Assembly: GCF_000023065.1 (NCBI RefSeq)
Contig: NC_012691.1
Location: 3,319,501 to 3,383,500, forward strand
DNA: 64,000 nt
Reading direction: 5' to 3'
Source: Tolumonas auensis DSM 9187
GTDB lineage: Bacteria > Pseudomonadota > Gammaproteobacteria > Enterobacterales > Aeromonadaceae
Numbering within the stretch: position 1 is the first letter of the stretch; every line of letters begins with the position of its first letter. The translations under genes and the position numbers were made by a program. Shown here piece after piece: positions 54,358 through 64,000 of the stretch. The notes under the pieces were generated by a model. That model made no database searches and was not told where the DNA came from. It saw only the letters and a program-made list of their open reading frames with translations.

Positions 54358-54879
54358 ATGAAGCGTTTATTCTGGTTATTACTCAGCACGCTGGCTGGTC
54401 ATACGCTGACTGTCTATGCACAAACCTGCGATTATGAACATACGCCAGCTGATACCCCTGATAGCCGTTATCAGATCAACAGAGATGGAACCGTTACTGA
54501 TTTCCGGACCAATCTAGTGTGGCAGAACTGCCCGGCAGGCTTGTCTGGTAAGGATTGTTTACAGGGAAAGGCAACCGGAATGAACTGGCAACAGGCATTG
54601 TTATACGCAGAAGAGCAACGAGGGAAAAAACTGGCCGGATACAACGACTGGCGGTTACCGACAATAAAAGAGTTACGGACACTGTCTAACCGGCAATGTA
54701 ATTATCCGGCAGTGAATATCCATGCATTTCCCAATACACCATCTTACTGGTATTGGTCGATCTCTCCGGTGATTTCTGACGGTGCCTATGCCTGGGGCAT
54801 AGCGTCGGACTATGGTTATGACAGTTGGAGTAACAAGCTCAACAAAGGTCTGGTACGACTGGTAAGAACTGTAAGATAA
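54358..54879 (+). CDS. DUF1566 secreted protein
   Basis: The 173-residue protein has a signal peptide (LFWLLLSTLAGHTLTVYAQ) and an almost complete DUF1566 domain: TNLVWQNCPAG, AGYNDWRLPTIKELRTLSN, YWYWSISP and VRLVRTVR. It is a paralog of the preceding gene and forms an operon with it. The pair lies beside the Rhs locus but on the opposite strand; whether they are connected is unclear. Confidence 0.78.
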   Translation: MKRLFWLLLSTLAGHTLTVYAQTCDYEHTPADTPDSRYQINRDGTVTDFRTNLVWQNCPAGLSGKDCLQGKATGMNWQQALLYAEEQRGKKLAGYNDWRLPTIKELRTLSNRQCNYPAVNIHAFPNTPSYWYWSISPVISDGAYAWGIASDYGYDSWSNKLNKGLVRLVRTVR

Positions 54880-54999
54880 AAAAATCAGCGGGCGTCATGA
54901 ACTGCCACTCGGCAGAAATACTGCTAACACCACTGTTCACTTGATTTCTGCGATCACAGCTCAGATGATGAGAGGGATGAATCAGTTGTGAGGTCAGTT

Positions 55000-55452
55000 A
55001 TGCTTGCTCTATTACGTTCGCTGTTCCGGGAAGTTATGTCCGGCAATAATGGCAGCGGTGCCGCCGAAACCGCAGCGGTTCAGCTGGCGACGGCTTCGTT
55101 GCTGTGCGAGGTATCACGGGCAGATAATCATTACGATGCCAGAGAAGAAAAAGCCAAAATTCATCTGCTTAACCACCTGCTGGAAATCGATGATGCTGCG
55201 GCCAGAGCGCTGTTGGCACAAGCCCGGCATAAAAGTGAAAATGCCATCTCTTTGTTTGATTTTACCAATAAATTAAGGGCATTAGAGCAGGCAGAACGAT
55301 TCGAGCTGATCAAAGCAATGTGGCAGGTTGCCTACGCCGACGGACATCTGGACCCGCAGGAAGAAGCGGTGATCCGTCAGGTGGCCGATCTGATTTATCT
55401 GGATCACCCCGAGTTTATCCGCGCCAAACTGGCGGTAGTGCAGACGGCGTAG
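55000..55452 (+). CDS. TerB-like protein
   Basis: The product starting MLALLRSLFREV has 150 residues and is all-helical. It shows LLCEVSRADNHYDAREEKAK and AYADGHLDPQEEAVIRQVAD, the paired acidic loops of the TerB fold, which bind metal in relatives. TerB-like proteins occur in tellurite-resistance and general stress contexts; lone copies such as this are of unknown function. GAGG six bases before the ATG supports this start over a GTG at 54988. Confidence 0.82.
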   Translation: MLALLRSLFREVMSGNNGSGAAETAAVQLATASLLCEVSRADNHYDAREEKAKIHLLNHLLEIDDAAARALLAQARHKSENAISLFDFTNKLRALEQAERFELIKAMWQVAYADGHLDPQEEAVIRQVADLIYLDHPEFIRAKLAVVQTA

Positions 55453-55496
55453 CCGGTCAGTGCGGGACATGCTATTCCCGCAATCCGGTATGGCGA

Positions 55497-56447
55497 TCAG
55501 CCGGCACTCAGCAGGTAATTCGCCGTATCCTCATCCGTCACCAGACCAGAAATCCAGCTGCCGTTTAAGACCGCGCGGATGGCCCGGTGTTTTTCTTTAC
55601 CACCCGCAAACGCAATGATGTTTTTATGGGTCTGCGGTTGTAACAACCCGCTGGTTAAACGCGGGTTCAGTTCACAGTCAACCCGGCTGCCATCGTCGGC
55701 CAGAAAATGCCCCAGAACTTCAGCCACCACATTGGCCTGTTGCAGCATGGCCAACTGTTCAGCGGAAATGAATCCGTCTTCGCATAACGGGCAGTTTTCA
55801 TTTACTTGTCCGATACCAATAAATGCCACATCCGCCTGCTCGGATTTATCAATGACCGCCCGGTAAAGACGGTGACTGCGCCATAACTCGCCATCTTCTT
55901 TGCTGTCCGCAAACATCGGTGCCGGCAGGATAAAATACTTCCCCTGTGTCTTTTCCGCCATGCGCAGAGGAACGTCATACCGGGTACATGAACCATCGGA
56001 AGCAATCGCCCCGATCAGGGAAACACAAACATGCTGAGGACGGTCTAATTCGGGCAGTGCATCAATCGAAGATCGCAGCATACGACCAGAACCCACCGCA
56101 ACAATCTGCGGTTCTTCCTGCCGTAAATATTGCGCCATGACCTCGGCGCTGGAAACAGCGATCATCCGGCTCACCGAGTCCTCATCCAGCCCTCCCGATG
56201 GCACAACATGACATTCGGCTAATCCGAACCGTTTCTGCAGGCGGGAGGCGAGGTCCATACAGTCCGCAATCGGATGAGAAATACTGACCGTGACGATTTG
56301 CTGTTCCGATGCCAGCGCCACCAGCCGTTGCGCAGCCTGACGCGAAACACCAATGATATCAGCGATCTCATTCTGTGTTTTTCCTGCCACGTAATACAGC
56401 CAGGCCGCCCGGGCCGCCTGATCCAACTTTTTGTCATGTCTGCTCAT
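55497..56447 (-). CDS. SorC/DeoR-type sugar-binding regulator of the arabinitol genes
   Basis: The 316-residue protein starting MSRHDKKLDQAARAAWLYYV has an N-terminal HTH (KTQNEIADIIGVSRQAAQRL) and a SorC sugar-binding domain (PQIVAVGSGRMLRSSIDALP, IGIGQVNENCPLC, FAGGKEKHRAIRAVL). SorC regulators bind phosphorylated sugars or polyols. It is divergent from the dalD-led operon with a 188-base region between them, so it very probably controls that operon in response to arabinitol or xylulose 5-phosphate. GGGGAT precedes the chosen ATG. Confidence 0.88.
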   Translation of the reverse strand: MSRHDKKLDQAARAAWLYYVAGKTQNEIADIIGVSRQAAQRLVALASEQQIVTVSISHPIADCMDLASRLQKRFGLAECHVVPSGGLDEDSVSRMIAVSSAEVMAQYLRQEEPQIVAVGSGRMLRSSIDALPELDRPQHVCVSLIGAIASDGSCTRYDVPLRMAEKTQGKYFILPAPMFADSKEDGELWRSHRLYRAVIDKSEQADVAFIGIGQVNENCPLCEDGFISAEQLAMLQQANVVAEVLGHFLADDGSRVDCELNPRLTSGLLQPQTHKNIIAFAGGKEKHRAIRAVLNGSWISGLVTDEDTANYLLSAG

Positions 56448-56635
56448 CTTATCCCCTGCGACCGCCCCGCTTATTTTCATGAATTTTACCCCGAAGAGTG
56501 CAGGGAATTCAGTTTATTTCAAAAAGTGTGATCAAAAGACCAGTTAATGGGCAAATATTCAAATAATCTACATTCAACGAGAGCAAAAGCCCAAGAAAAG
56601 GGCAAACAATCAAACACAAGATGAAGGAGTTAAAC

Positions 56636-58039
56636 ATGGATAATCAAAAGAAACATGTATGGATGCATATCGGTGCCGGTTCTTTCCATCGGGCGCATCA
56701 GGCATGGTATCTGCACCGCTTACTGATGCAGGGTGATACACGCTGGTCCATCGCGCTCGGCAATATCCGTGGCGATGCGAATGCGCTGCTTTCGGCACTG
56801 GAAAAACAACACGGTGAATACATACTGGAAACCGTGACACCGGCCGGTGAACGTAAATACGAACGCATTACTTCGGTGAAAAAAGTGCTGCCATGGGATG
56901 AACAGCTGACAGCGCTGGTGAATCAGGGCGCCGATGCAGAAACCGGCGTCATCAGCTTTACCGTGACCGAAGGTGGTTACTATCTGGATACCGAGCACAG
57001 ACTCGATCCGAAAAATCCGGATATTCAGGCTGACCTGCAAGGTGAAGCCCGCACCATTTACGGCACCCTGGAACGCATCCTCCGCCAGCGCATTAAACGC
57101 AAAGCCGGTCCGGTCACACTGCTGAACTGCGATAACCTGCGCCACAACGGCGAACGTTTCCGTAATGGTTTTCTGGCCTTCCTGGCACTGAAAGGCGATA
57201 TGCCGTTACTGGACTGGGTGAAAAATTACACCACCTCGCCGAATACCATGGTTGACCGTATTACACCGCGTCCGACTGCTGACATTGCACCCCGGGTGGC
57301 AGAAAAAACAGGTTTCAAAGATCTGGCGCCGCTGATGGGTGAAGCGTTTATTCAGTGGGTCATCGAAGATGATTTCATTGCCGGCCGTCCGGCGCTGGAA
57401 AATGTCGGCGTGGAAATGGTGCAATCCGTTCTGCCATGGGAAGAAGCGAAAATCCGCATTCTGAATGCCAGCCACAGCTGCATCGCCTGGGCCGGTACCC
57501 TGATCGGACAGAGCTATATTCATGAAAGCACCCAGACACAATCCATCTGTGAAATGGCCTGGGAATATGTCACTCAGGATGTCATTCCGTCATTATCACC
57601 AAGCCCACTAGATCTGAACGCATACCGTGATGTGGTTCTGGATCGTTTCCGTAATCCGTATATCCAGGACACCAACCAGCGCGTTGCCGCGGATGGCCTG
57701 TCCAAAATTCCGGGCTTCATCACTCCGACACTGCTCGAGTGTTACGACCGGGATCAAATTCCACGCGCCACCACCGTGTTACCGGCTTTGTTCTTCCTGT
57801 TTATGGAACGCTGGCATCAGAACGAACTGCCATACACCTATCAGGACGGCATTCTGGATGCGGCAGAAATGCATGCCCGTTTCAACTCCGCCGATCCGCT
57901 GGCCGCCTTTGCCCGTGATGAAGCGCTGTTCGGCCCGCTGGCATCCAAAGCCAGCTTCGAAAGATTACTGCGTGACACCGTGCAGAGTCTCAGAAGCTGG
58001 ATCAAAGAACAAACGACCGATTTAGTTGTCAGCCAGTAA
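56636..58039 (+). CDS. dalD: D-arabinitol 4-dehydrogenase
   Basis: The 467-residue long-chain mannitol-dehydrogenase-family enzyme matches Klebsiella DalD closely: [52 protein letters not shown], and the catalytic region [20 protein letters not shown] (Lys, Asn and His). It oxidises D-arabinitol to D-xylulose with NAD. ATG 56636 is six bases after AAGGAG and fits the family start better than ATG 56621. It heads the operon. Confidence 0.93.
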   Translation: MDNQKKHVWMHIGAGSFHRAHQAWYLHRLLMQGDTRWSIALGNIRGDANALLSALEKQHGEYILETVTPAGERKYERITSVKKVLPWDEQLTALVNQGADAETGVISFTVTEGGYYLDTEHRLDPKNPDIQADLQGEARTIYGTLERILRQRIKRKAGPVTLLNCDNLRHNGERFRNGFLAFLALKGDMPLLDWVKNYTTSPNTMVDRITPRPTADIAPRVAEKTGFKDLAPLMGEAFIQWVIEDDFIAGRPALENVGVEMVQSVLPWEEAKIRILNASHSCIAWAGTLIGQSYIHESTQTQSICEMAWEYVTQDVIPSLSPSPLDLNAYRDVVLDRFRNPYIQDTNQRVAADGLSKIPGFITPTLLECYDRDQIPRATTVLPALFFLFMERWHQNELPYTYQDGILDAAEMHARFNSADPLAAFARDEALFGPLASKASFERLLRDTVQSLRSWIKEQTTDLVVSQ

Positions 58040-58050
58040 GGAAGACCGCC

Positions 58051-59520
58051 ATGTATTTGGGCCTTGATGCAGGAACATCGGAAATTAAAGGGGTGGTGAT
58101 TGACGAGAATGGGAGCCTGCTCGCAAGCGCAGGCGAACCACTGACCGTGCAGCGCCCACATCCTCACTGGTCGGAACAGGATCCGGCGCAATGGTGGCAA
58201 GCCACACAGCAGGTGATATCCCGTTTGCGGAATAAAATCGGGGATCGCTGGTCACTGATTAAATCCATCGGCTTATCCGGGCAGATGCACGGTGCGGTCC
58301 TGTTAAACCGCGATGGCAAGGTGTTGCGCCCGGCGATCCTGTGGAACGACACGCGGAGTGCCGAAGAGTGCCGGCTGTTAACAGAGCAGGCGCAGGAGCT
58401 GCACGACATTGCCGGAAACCTGGCCATGCCCGGTTTTACTGCGCCGAAACTGCTGTGGGTCGCGCGGAATGAACCGGAAATCTTTGAGCAAATCGACACC
58501 GTTCTGCTGCCCAAAGATTATCTGCGCTGGATGATGTGCGGCGAGAAGATCAGCGATATGTCGGATGCTGCCGGCACATTATGGCTCGATGTGGCGCGTC
58601 GTGACTGGTCTGATTCCCTGCTGGCCGCCTGTGGCCTGACCCGGGATAACATGCCACGTCTCGCCGAAGGCAGTGAACCAGCCGGAACACTTAAAGCCGA
58701 AATTGCCCGTGAATGGGGCTTAAAAGATAACGTCATTATCGCCGGTGGTGGTGGTGATAATGCCGCCAGTGCGGTTGGGATCGGTGCCGTGAGACCGGGC
58801 GATGCGTTCGTGTCACTGGGCACATCGGGGGTGTTGTTCGCGGTCAACGACCAGTATCGTCCGAACCCTCAGTCTGCGGTACATGCGTTTTGTCATGCCC
58901 TGCCACACCGCTGGCATCAGATGAGTGTCATGCTGACGGCGGCCAGTGCGCTGCGCTGGTTATGTCAGCTGCTGAATACCAATGAGACAACCTTGTTGTC
59001 GGAAGTGGCGACGCTCAGTTTATCTGAACAGCAACAATCACCGATCTTCCTGCCTTATCTGTCAGGAGAAAGAACGCCACATAATGACCCGCAGGCCACT
59101 GGTGCGTTTCACGGTCTGACCCATGCCACTAATCGCGCCATGCTTGGCTATGCCGTTCTGGAAGGGGTGACTTTTGGTATCGCGGATGGGCTGAAAGTGC
59201 TTGAGGAAGCGGGTACGCATCTCAACGAGTGTTCACTGATCGGCGGCGGTTCCCGCAGCCCATGGTGGGCCCAGCTCATCGCTGACACGCTTAATTTACC
59301 AATTGTCACGCATCTTGGCGGAGAAGCCGGTGGCGCACTCGGCGCGGCACGCCTCGGCTGGTTAGCGACCGGAGGTGCTGAAGCGGAGGTCTGCAAAAAA
59401 CCGGACATCCAGCATCGCTACATTCCGGATGCGGGCCGGCATCAGCAACTGATGCCTCGCTTAAGCCAATTCCGCCTGCTCTATCAACAGCAGGTTCTGG
59501 CCAGAAAAACGCTTAATTAA
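58051..59520 (+). CDS. xylB: Xylulokinase
   Basis: The 489-residue FGGY-family kinase has YLGLDAGTSEIKGVVID at the start, GLSGQMHGAVLLN, the catalytic Asp in GGGGDNAASAVGIG, the phosphate motif VSLGTSGVLFAV and the adenosine motif IGGGSRSPWWAQLIAD. It converts D-xylulose to D-xylulose 5-phosphate. It may equally be called dalK here because it follows dalD by 11 bases. It links arabinitol oxidation to the pentose phosphate genes downstream. Confidence 0.93.
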   Translation: MYLGLDAGTSEIKGVVIDENGSLLASAGEPLTVQRPHPHWSEQDPAQWWQATQQVISRLRNKIGDRWSLIKSIGLSGQMHGAVLLNRDGKVLRPAILWNDTRSAEECRLLTEQAQELHDIAGNLAMPGFTAPKLLWVARNEPEIFEQIDTVLLPKDYLRWMMCGEKISDMSDAAGTLWLDVARRDWSDSLLAACGLTRDNMPRLAEGSEPAGTLKAEIAREWGLKDNVIIAGGGGDNAASAVGIGAVRPGDAFVSLGTSGVLFAVNDQYRPNPQSAVHAFCHALPHRWHQMSVMLTAASALRWLCQLLNTNETTLLSEVATLSLSEQQQSPIFLPYLSGERTPHNDPQATGAFHGLTHATNRAMLGYAVLEGVTFGIADGLKVLEEAGTHLNECSLIGGGSRSPWWAQLIADTLNLPIVTHLGGEAGGALGAARLGWLATGGAEAEVCKKPDIQHRYIPDAGRHQQLMPRLSQFRLLYQQQVLARKTLN

Positions 59521-59529
59521 ACAGTCATC

Positions 59530-59553
59530 CCCGCCCGGGACGGGCGGGTTTAT
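59530..59553 (+). terminator. Intra-operon terminator-like hairpin
   Basis: CCCGCCCG (59530-59537) pairs perfectly with CGGGCGGG (59541-59548) around GGA, followed by TTTAT. It is placed between the xylulokinase and permease genes and could reduce downstream expression relative to dalD and the kinase. Confidence 0.7.
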
Positions 59554-59609
59554 ACCGCAGTTTATCCAACTAACGAAATCTGACGCCAGGGCGTGAGAGG
59601 AGCTTTGCT

Positions 59610-60902
59610 ATGCAATCACAAAGTAATAATTGGTTTGGTCTGCCCAAAATGCTGTTCTGGGGCTATATCGCAGTCGCAGTTTTTATGAGTGGTGATGGTT
59701 TTGAAATGGCGTTTTTATCAAAACATATTACCGACCTTGGTTTTACCCCGGCCCAATCCGCACTGGTCTTTACCGTTTACGGTCTGGCTGCCGCAATCGC
59801 CGCCTGGAGTTCCGGTGTCGTAGCGGAAATTATCACCCCGCAGAAAGCCATGAAAATCGGGTTCTGTGTCTGGGTCGTGATGCATGTCTTGTTTATGGAG
59901 TTAGGGCTGGGCCTGAAAAATTTCCCGATGATGCTGTTGTTTTATGGCATCCGCGGGCTGGCCTATCCGCTGTTCATCTACTCCTTCGTCATGCTGATTG
60001 TACAGACCGTACCAAAACATCAGGTCTCTTCCGCCATGGGCTGGTTCTGGGCGATGTATTCCATCGGTATCGGCTGTATCGGCAGCTATCTGCCCAGCTT
60101 TTCCATTCCGTATATGGGCGAACGCGGCACCTTATGGTTTGCGATTGCCTGGGTCATTGTCGGCGGCCTGATTGCCATGTTCTGCCTGCGTAATGTCGGT
60201 GCGGAAAGTGAAAAAGCCAAGTTAACCACTAAAGAGAAGATCACTGAGCTGACCCGGGCCGTCACTATTCTTTATACCAATAAGAATATTTTCCTGGCCT
60301 GCCTGATCCGCATCATCAACACCATTTCGCTGTTCGGCTTCGCCGTCATCATGCCAATGCTGTTCGTTGGCCGGCTGGATTTCACCATGTCTGAATGGTT
60401 GCAGATCTGGGCCGTATTCTTCTTTGTCACCATCTTCACTAACGTGATGTGGGGGGTATTGGGCGAATACATCGGCTGGATGCGTCAGGTGCGCTGGTTC
60501 GGTTGTGTGGGTTGCGCCATCTCCAGTCTGGCCTTCTATTACCTGCCTGTCACCTTTGGCCATAACTTCTGGATCGCCGTGATCCCGGCCGTTATGTTTG
60601 GTATTACCGTCGCCGCATTTGTCCCTATGACGGCTGTGTTTCCGGCACTGGAACCACATCATAAAGGGGCGGCGATCTCCATTTATAACCTGTCTGCGGG
60701 CCTGAGTAACTTTGTCGCTCCGGCTATCGCCTCTGTTGCCCTGCCCTTTGTCGATATCGTCGGGGTGGTATGGATTTACACCGGTTTATACCTGTTTGCC
60801 GGTGTCCTGACCCTCATCATCAAGGTTGACCAACCGGCACGCCTGTCCGTATCCGAACGTAAAGATGCGGAACGATACGGTGACGCGTTAGACCCGGTTT
60901 AA
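59610..60902 (+). CDS. dalT: MFS polyol permease (arabinitol transporter)
   Basis: The 430-residue protein has twelve hydrophobic segments and matches the polyol permease group to which DalT and RbtT belong: SGDGFEMAFLSKHITDLGF, YGIRGLAYPLFIYSF and AAISIYNLSAGLSNFVAPA. It imports the polyol by cation symport. Position behind dalD and xylB makes D-arabinitol the probable substrate, although ribitol transport by close relatives cannot be excluded. GAGAGGAG precedes the ATG. Confidence 0.9.
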   Translation: MQSQSNNWFGLPKMLFWGYIAVAVFMSGDGFEMAFLSKHITDLGFTPAQSALVFTVYGLAAAIAAWSSGVVAEIITPQKAMKIGFCVWVVMHVLFMELGLGLKNFPMMLLFYGIRGLAYPLFIYSFVMLIVQTVPKHQVSSAMGWFWAMYSIGIGCIGSYLPSFSIPYMGERGTLWFAIAWVIVGGLIAMFCLRNVGAESEKAKLTTKEKITELTRAVTILYTNKNIFLACLIRIINTISLFGFAVIMPMLFVGRLDFTMSEWLQIWAVFFFVTIFTNVMWGVLGEYIGWMRQVRWFGCVGCAISSLAFYYLPVTFGHNFWIAVIPAVMFGITVAAFVPMTAVFPALEPHHKGAAISIYNLSAGLSNFVAPAIASVALPFVDIVGVVWIYTGLYLFAGVLTLIIKVDQPARLSVSERKDAERYGDALDPV

Positions 60903-60967
60903 GTTGTAACGGCGCTATGTCACTGCATAGCGCCTGCTGATTTCTCTTACATTTACAAGGAGTCGTT

Positions 60968-61921
60968 GTGAGCAGTTTATTACAACAGTTGCGAATCGTG
61001 ACCACCGTAGTGGCCGACACCGGCGAGTTACCCGCCATCAAAGCGTTTAAACCGGAAGATGCCACCACCAATCCATCGTTAATCCTCAAAGCCGTGACCT
61101 TGCCTGAGTATGCGTCGTTGCTGGACAGCATTGTGACCTCTGCGCGTGCCCTTTCTTCCGATGTGGCGACGCAGACTGAAGAAGCTGCCGACCGTCTGAT
61201 TGTGGCGATTGGCTGTGAGGTGCTGAAACATGTGCCCGGCCGTATCTCCACTGAAGTCGATGCCCGCCTGTCTTTTGATACCGCCGCTACCATCGAGAAG
61301 GCCCGCAAGCTGATTGGTTTGTATGAGTATCAGGGCATTCCACGCTCACGTGTGCTGATTAAGATTGCTTCCACTTGGGAAGGTATTCGTGCCGCCGAAC
61401 AGCTGGGAAAAGAAGGAATTAACTGCAACCTGACGCTGCTGTTTTCGTTCGCGCAGGCCCGTGCCTGTGCCGAAGCCGGTGCTTATCTGATTTCGCCGTT
61501 TGTCGGTCGAATTCTGGATTGGTACAAGGCCAAAACCGGTCAAAGCTACACCGCCGAAAATGACCCGGGCGTGAAGTCGGTGAAAGCGATTTATCAGTAT
61601 TACAAACAGCACGGCTACCCGACTGTGGTGATGGGCGCGAGCTTCCGCAGTGCGGAAGAGGTGCTGGCTCTGGCGGGTTGTGATCGTCTGACCATCAGCC
61701 CGAATCTGTTGCAGGATCTGGAGGCGCAGTCCGGTGAGCTGGTGCGTCAGCTGGCTGATGACGGTCTGCGTCTGCCACGCCCAACGCCGCTGAGTGAAGC
61801 CGAGTTCCGCTGGCAGCACAATGAAGATGCGATGGCCACCGAGAAGCTGGCCGAAGGCATTCGCAACTTTGCTATCGATCAGGTGAAGTTAGAACAGCTG
61901 TTGGCAACACGTCTGGCTTGA
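60968..61921 (+). CDS. tal: Transaldolase, dal-linked copy
   Basis: The 317-residue transaldolase has the same length, GTG start and catalytic [13 protein letters not shown] as the copy at 41987. About 12 residues differ, chiefly in residues 6-15 and 63-70. Part of the gene is identical to the other copy even at silent positions. CAAGGAG precedes the GTG. It closes the arabinitol pathway by feeding the non-oxidative pentose phosphate route with the transketolase that follows. Confidence 0.95.
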   Translation: MSSLLQQLRIVTTVVADTGELPAIKAFKPEDATTNPSLILKAVTLPEYASLLDSIVTSARALSSDVATQTEEAADRLIVAIGCEVLKHVPGRISTEVDARLSFDTAATIEKARKLIGLYEYQGIPRSRVLIKIASTWEGIRAAEQLGKEGINCNLTLLFSFAQARACAEAGAYLISPFVGRILDWYKAKTGQSYTAENDPGVKSVKAIYQYYKQHGYPTVVMGASFRSAEEVLALAGCDRLTISPNLLQDLEAQSGELVRQLADDGLRLPRPTPLSEAEFRWQHNEDAMATEKLAEGIRNFAIDQVKLEQLLATRLA

Positions 61922-61930
61922 GTTTGCTAG

Positions 61931-62091
61931 TAAGCGGAAGAATAAAGCGGAGTGTTGTCGGAGTGGCATCCCTGTCTCCTGACACGCTGTGAATCCATCC
62001 CTGGACGCTCCGCCGCGCCTTCCGTGGCGCGGAGGGTCATCCGACAGGGATGCCACTCCTCGCTGAAATTTTGTGTGAGTTCTTCCGCTTA
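61931..62091 (+). repeat. Structured intergenic element between tal and tkt, copy 2
   Basis: The inner arms 61960-61976 and 62043-62059 pair perfectly over 17 bases. An outermost 12-base pair, TAAGCGGAAGAA (61931-61942) with TTCTTCCGCTTA (62080-62091), is absent from copy 1. An inner CCGCGCC/GGCGCGG stem and the GGAGGGTCATCCGACAGGGAT block are shared with 42988-43087. Confidence 0.82.
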
Positions 62092-62153
62092 CTCTATTCC
62101 AAAGCAGTCTTTCACTGATTTTTAATTATTTTGCTGATTTCTGGAGCTTTCTG

Positions 62154-64000
62154 ATGAGTTTAGACCCCAAAACCCTTGCCAACGCCGTGCGTATGCTCAG
62201 CGTTGATGCCGTACAGCAGGCCAATTCCGGCCACCCCGGTGCGCCGATGGGCATGGCCGATATCGCTGAAGTATTGTGGCGTCATCATTTAAAACATAAC
62301 CCGACTGACCCAACCTGGATCAACCGCGACCGCTTTGTGCTCTCTAACGGTCATGGCTCGATGCTGCTGTATTCGCTGTTGCATCTCACCGGTTATGACC
62401 TGCCACTGGCCGAGTTAAAACAATTCCGTCAGCTGCACAGTAAGACGCCGGGCCATCCGGAATACGGTTATGCGCCGGGTATCGAAACCACCACCGGCCC
62501 GCTCGGTCAGGGCATTGCCAATGCGGTGGGTATGGCTTTAGCGGAGAAAACACTGGCGGCACAGTTTAATAAACCCGGCCATGACATCGTTGACCACTAC
62601 ACCTATGCCTTTATGGGCGACGGCTGTCTGATGGAAGGGATTTCGCATGAAGTGTGTTCACTGGCGGGAACCTTGGAGCTGGGTAAGCTGATTGCGTTCT
62701 GGGATGACAACGGTATCTCGATTGATGGGCATGTGGATGGCTGGTTTACAGATGACACCCCCGCCCGCTTTCGCGCTTACGGCTGGCAGGTTATCGACGC
62801 AGTGGACGGTCATGACCCGCAGGCGATTGACCGGGCGATTAAAGAAGCGAAGAAAGACCAGCAACGGCCGACGCTGATTTGCTGTAAAACCATCATTGGT
62901 TACGGTTCACCAAATAAATCCGGCAGTCATGATTGTCACGGTGCCCCGCTGGGGAACGACGAAATCACCAAGGTGCGTGAGTTTCTGCACTGGCCGCATG
63001 CGCCGTTTGAAATTCCACAAGATATCTATCAGGCGTGGGATGCAAAAGCACAAGGCGAACAGGTTCAGAAAAAATGGAAACAGCAGTTCGCTGCCTATCA
63101 GGAAGTGTTCCCGCAGGAAGCGGCTGAACTCCTGCGTCGTAGTGCTGGCACATTAACGGCCGATTGGACAGACAAAGCCAATGCCTATATCGCTGACCTG
63201 CAAGCTAATCCGGCCAATATCGCGTCCCGTCAGGCCAGCCAGAAAGCCCTGAATGAATACGCGAAAATTTTACCTGAACTGCTCGGCGGTTCCGCGGATT
63301 TGGCGCCGTCCAATCTGACCCGCCACACCTCCGCCCTGGATGTCTCTGCAGCAACACCGCAGGGTAACTATATGCACTATGGCGTGCGTGAGTTTGGCAT
63401 GTCCGCCATCATGAACGGCGTCACCCTGCACGGTGGGTTTATTCCTTACGGCGGTACCTTCCTGATGTTTATGGAATACGCGCGTAATGCGGTGCGCATG
63501 GCGGCGCTGATGAAGCAACGCTCCATTTTTGTGTATACCCATGACTCCATCGGCTTAGGTGAAGACGGCCCGACCCACCAGCCAGTGGAACAGCTCGCCT
63601 CGCTGCGACTGACCCCGAACATGGAAACCTGGCGCCCATGTGACCAAGTGGAATCTGCGGTGAGCTGGAGAGCGGCGATTGAACGTCAGAATGGCCCGAG
63701 TGCGCTGATATTCTCAAGACAAAACCTGACGCAACAGCCAAGAACCACCCAGCAAGTTCAGGATATCGAACGCGGTGGCTACACCCTGCTGGATTGTGAC
63801 GGCACGCCAGAGCTCATCATCATGGCGACCGGTTCGGAAGTGGGCTTGGCGGTTAATGCCGCGAAAACATTGCAGGCCGAAGGCAAAAAAGTCCGCGTAG
63901 TTTCGCTACCGTGCACCGAGCGCTTTGACAAGCAATCGGCGGAATACAAAGAGCTGGTGTTACCGAAAGCCGTTCGTGCGCGACTGGCGATTGAAGCCAG
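62154..64000 (+). CDS. tkt: Transketolase, dal-linked copy, cut by the window end
   Basis: ATG 62154 ([20 protein letters not shown]) behind TGGAG opens a frame that stays open to base 64000, giving about 615 of the expected 666 residues. All transketolase motifs of the first copy are present ([46 protein letters not shown]). Residues about 295-345 are clearly different ([20 protein letters not shown] against [20 protein letters not shown]), whereas a 140-base stretch at 62316-62455 is identical to the first copy at the DNA level. Confidence 0.95.
   Translation, partial: MSLDPKTLANAVRMLSVDAVQQANSGHPGAPMGMADIAEVLWRHHLKHNPTDPTWINRDRFVLSNGHGSMLLYSLLHLTGYDLPLAELKQFRQLHSKTPGHPEYGYAPGIETTTGPLGQGIANAVGMALAEKTLAAQFNKPGHDIVDHYTYAFMGDGCLMEGISHEVCSLAGTLELGKLIAFWDDNGISIDGHVDGWFTDDTPARFRAYGWQVIDAVDGHDPQAIDRAIKEAKKDQQRPTLICCKTIIGYGSPNKSGSHDCHGAPLGNDEITKVREFLHWPHAPFEIPQDIYQAWDAKAQGEQVQKKWKQQFAAYQEVFPQEAAELLRRSAGTLTADWTDKANAYIADLQANPANIASRQASQKALNEYAKILPELLGGSADLAPSNLTRHTSALDVSAATPQGNYMHYGVREFGMSAIMNGVTLHGGFIPYGGTFLMFMEYARNAVRMAALMKQRSIFVYTHDSIGLGEDGPTHQPVEQLASLRLTPNMETWRPCDQVESAVSWRAAIERQNGPSALIFSRQNLTQQPRTTQQVQDIERGGYTLLDCDGTPELIIMATGSEVGLAVNAAKTLQAEGKKVRVVSLPCTERFDKQSAEYKELVLPKAVRARLAIEA

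Noticed and set aside
55000-55452. Tellurite resistance operon
   Set aside because: Only a lone TerB-like gene is present, without terC, terD, terE or terZ neighbours; a resistance claim is not supported.

Overview
The window reads as chromosome of a facultatively fermenting gammaproteobacterium, most likely a member of the Aeromonadales such as Tolumonas. That assignment is inferred from gene content (an enteric-type KdgR/kdu regulon, an ascorbate ula locus, an arabinitol dal locus, ComM, YihG and MviM relatives); no rRNA or marker gene is present to prove it. Most of the window is catabolic and housekeeping DNA, broken by several accessory patches.

Layout. 0-2.3 kb: end of a YgjV-like membrane protein gene, a DUF523/TudS protein, a RomA-like metallo-beta-lactamase-fold protein and tRNA-Ser(UGA). 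2.3-6.3 kb: accessory DNA downstream of the tRNA, with an orphan PAAR / DUF6402-like / membrane-protein trio, a PIN plus XRE-ImmA/IrrE toxin-antitoxin pair and an orphan gene. 6.5-13.2 kb: sterol-desaturase-type hydroxylase, TauE/SafE permease, tandem stem-loops, a NERD protein, a methyltransferase-HNH fusion protein, an M24-fold protein with altered metal ligands and a tiny secreted protein. 13.3-20.8 kb: hexuronate/pectin-product pathway (kdgT, yhcH-like, kdgR, kdgK, eda, kduI, kduD, an MviM-like oxidoreductase) with three KdgR-like boxes. 20.9-31.6 kb: YihG-like acyltransferase, a MoxR/DUF58/transglutaminase operon, DUF486 protein, two tandem alkaline phosphatases behind a Pho-box-like site, and comM.

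31.6-33.8 kb: a 2.1-kb insert (secreted metallo-beta-lactamase-fold protein plus a GlxA-type AraC regulator) lies between two perfect 44-bp direct repeats. 33.8-45.2 kb: L-ascorbate locus, with ulaG, a HAD phosphatase, ulaE and ulaR on one strand and a fused ulaA-ulaB, ulaC, ulaF, ulaD, transaldolase and transketolase on the other. 45.2-53.4 kb: an IS630-family element and a decayed Rhs locus holding three related C-terminal toxin modules in different states of preservation, each followed by a small candidate immunity gene. 53.6-55.5 kb: two DUF1566 proteins and a TerB-like protein. 55.5-64 kb: a D-arabinitol locus (SorC-type regulator, dalD, xylulokinase, polyol permease) that ends with a second transaldolase-transketolase pair, cut by the window end.

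How it fits together. Ascorbate and arabinitol both feed xylulose 5-phosphate, and each operon carries its own transaldolase and transketolase. The two pairs are paralogous, share long stretches identical even at silent sites, and carry the same structured ~100-bp element between tal and tkt, whose outer stem differs in sequence but still pairs. The most unusual parts are the Rhs locus, the methyltransferase-HNH fusion with its NERD neighbour, the repeat-flanked insert beside comM and the tal-tkt element.
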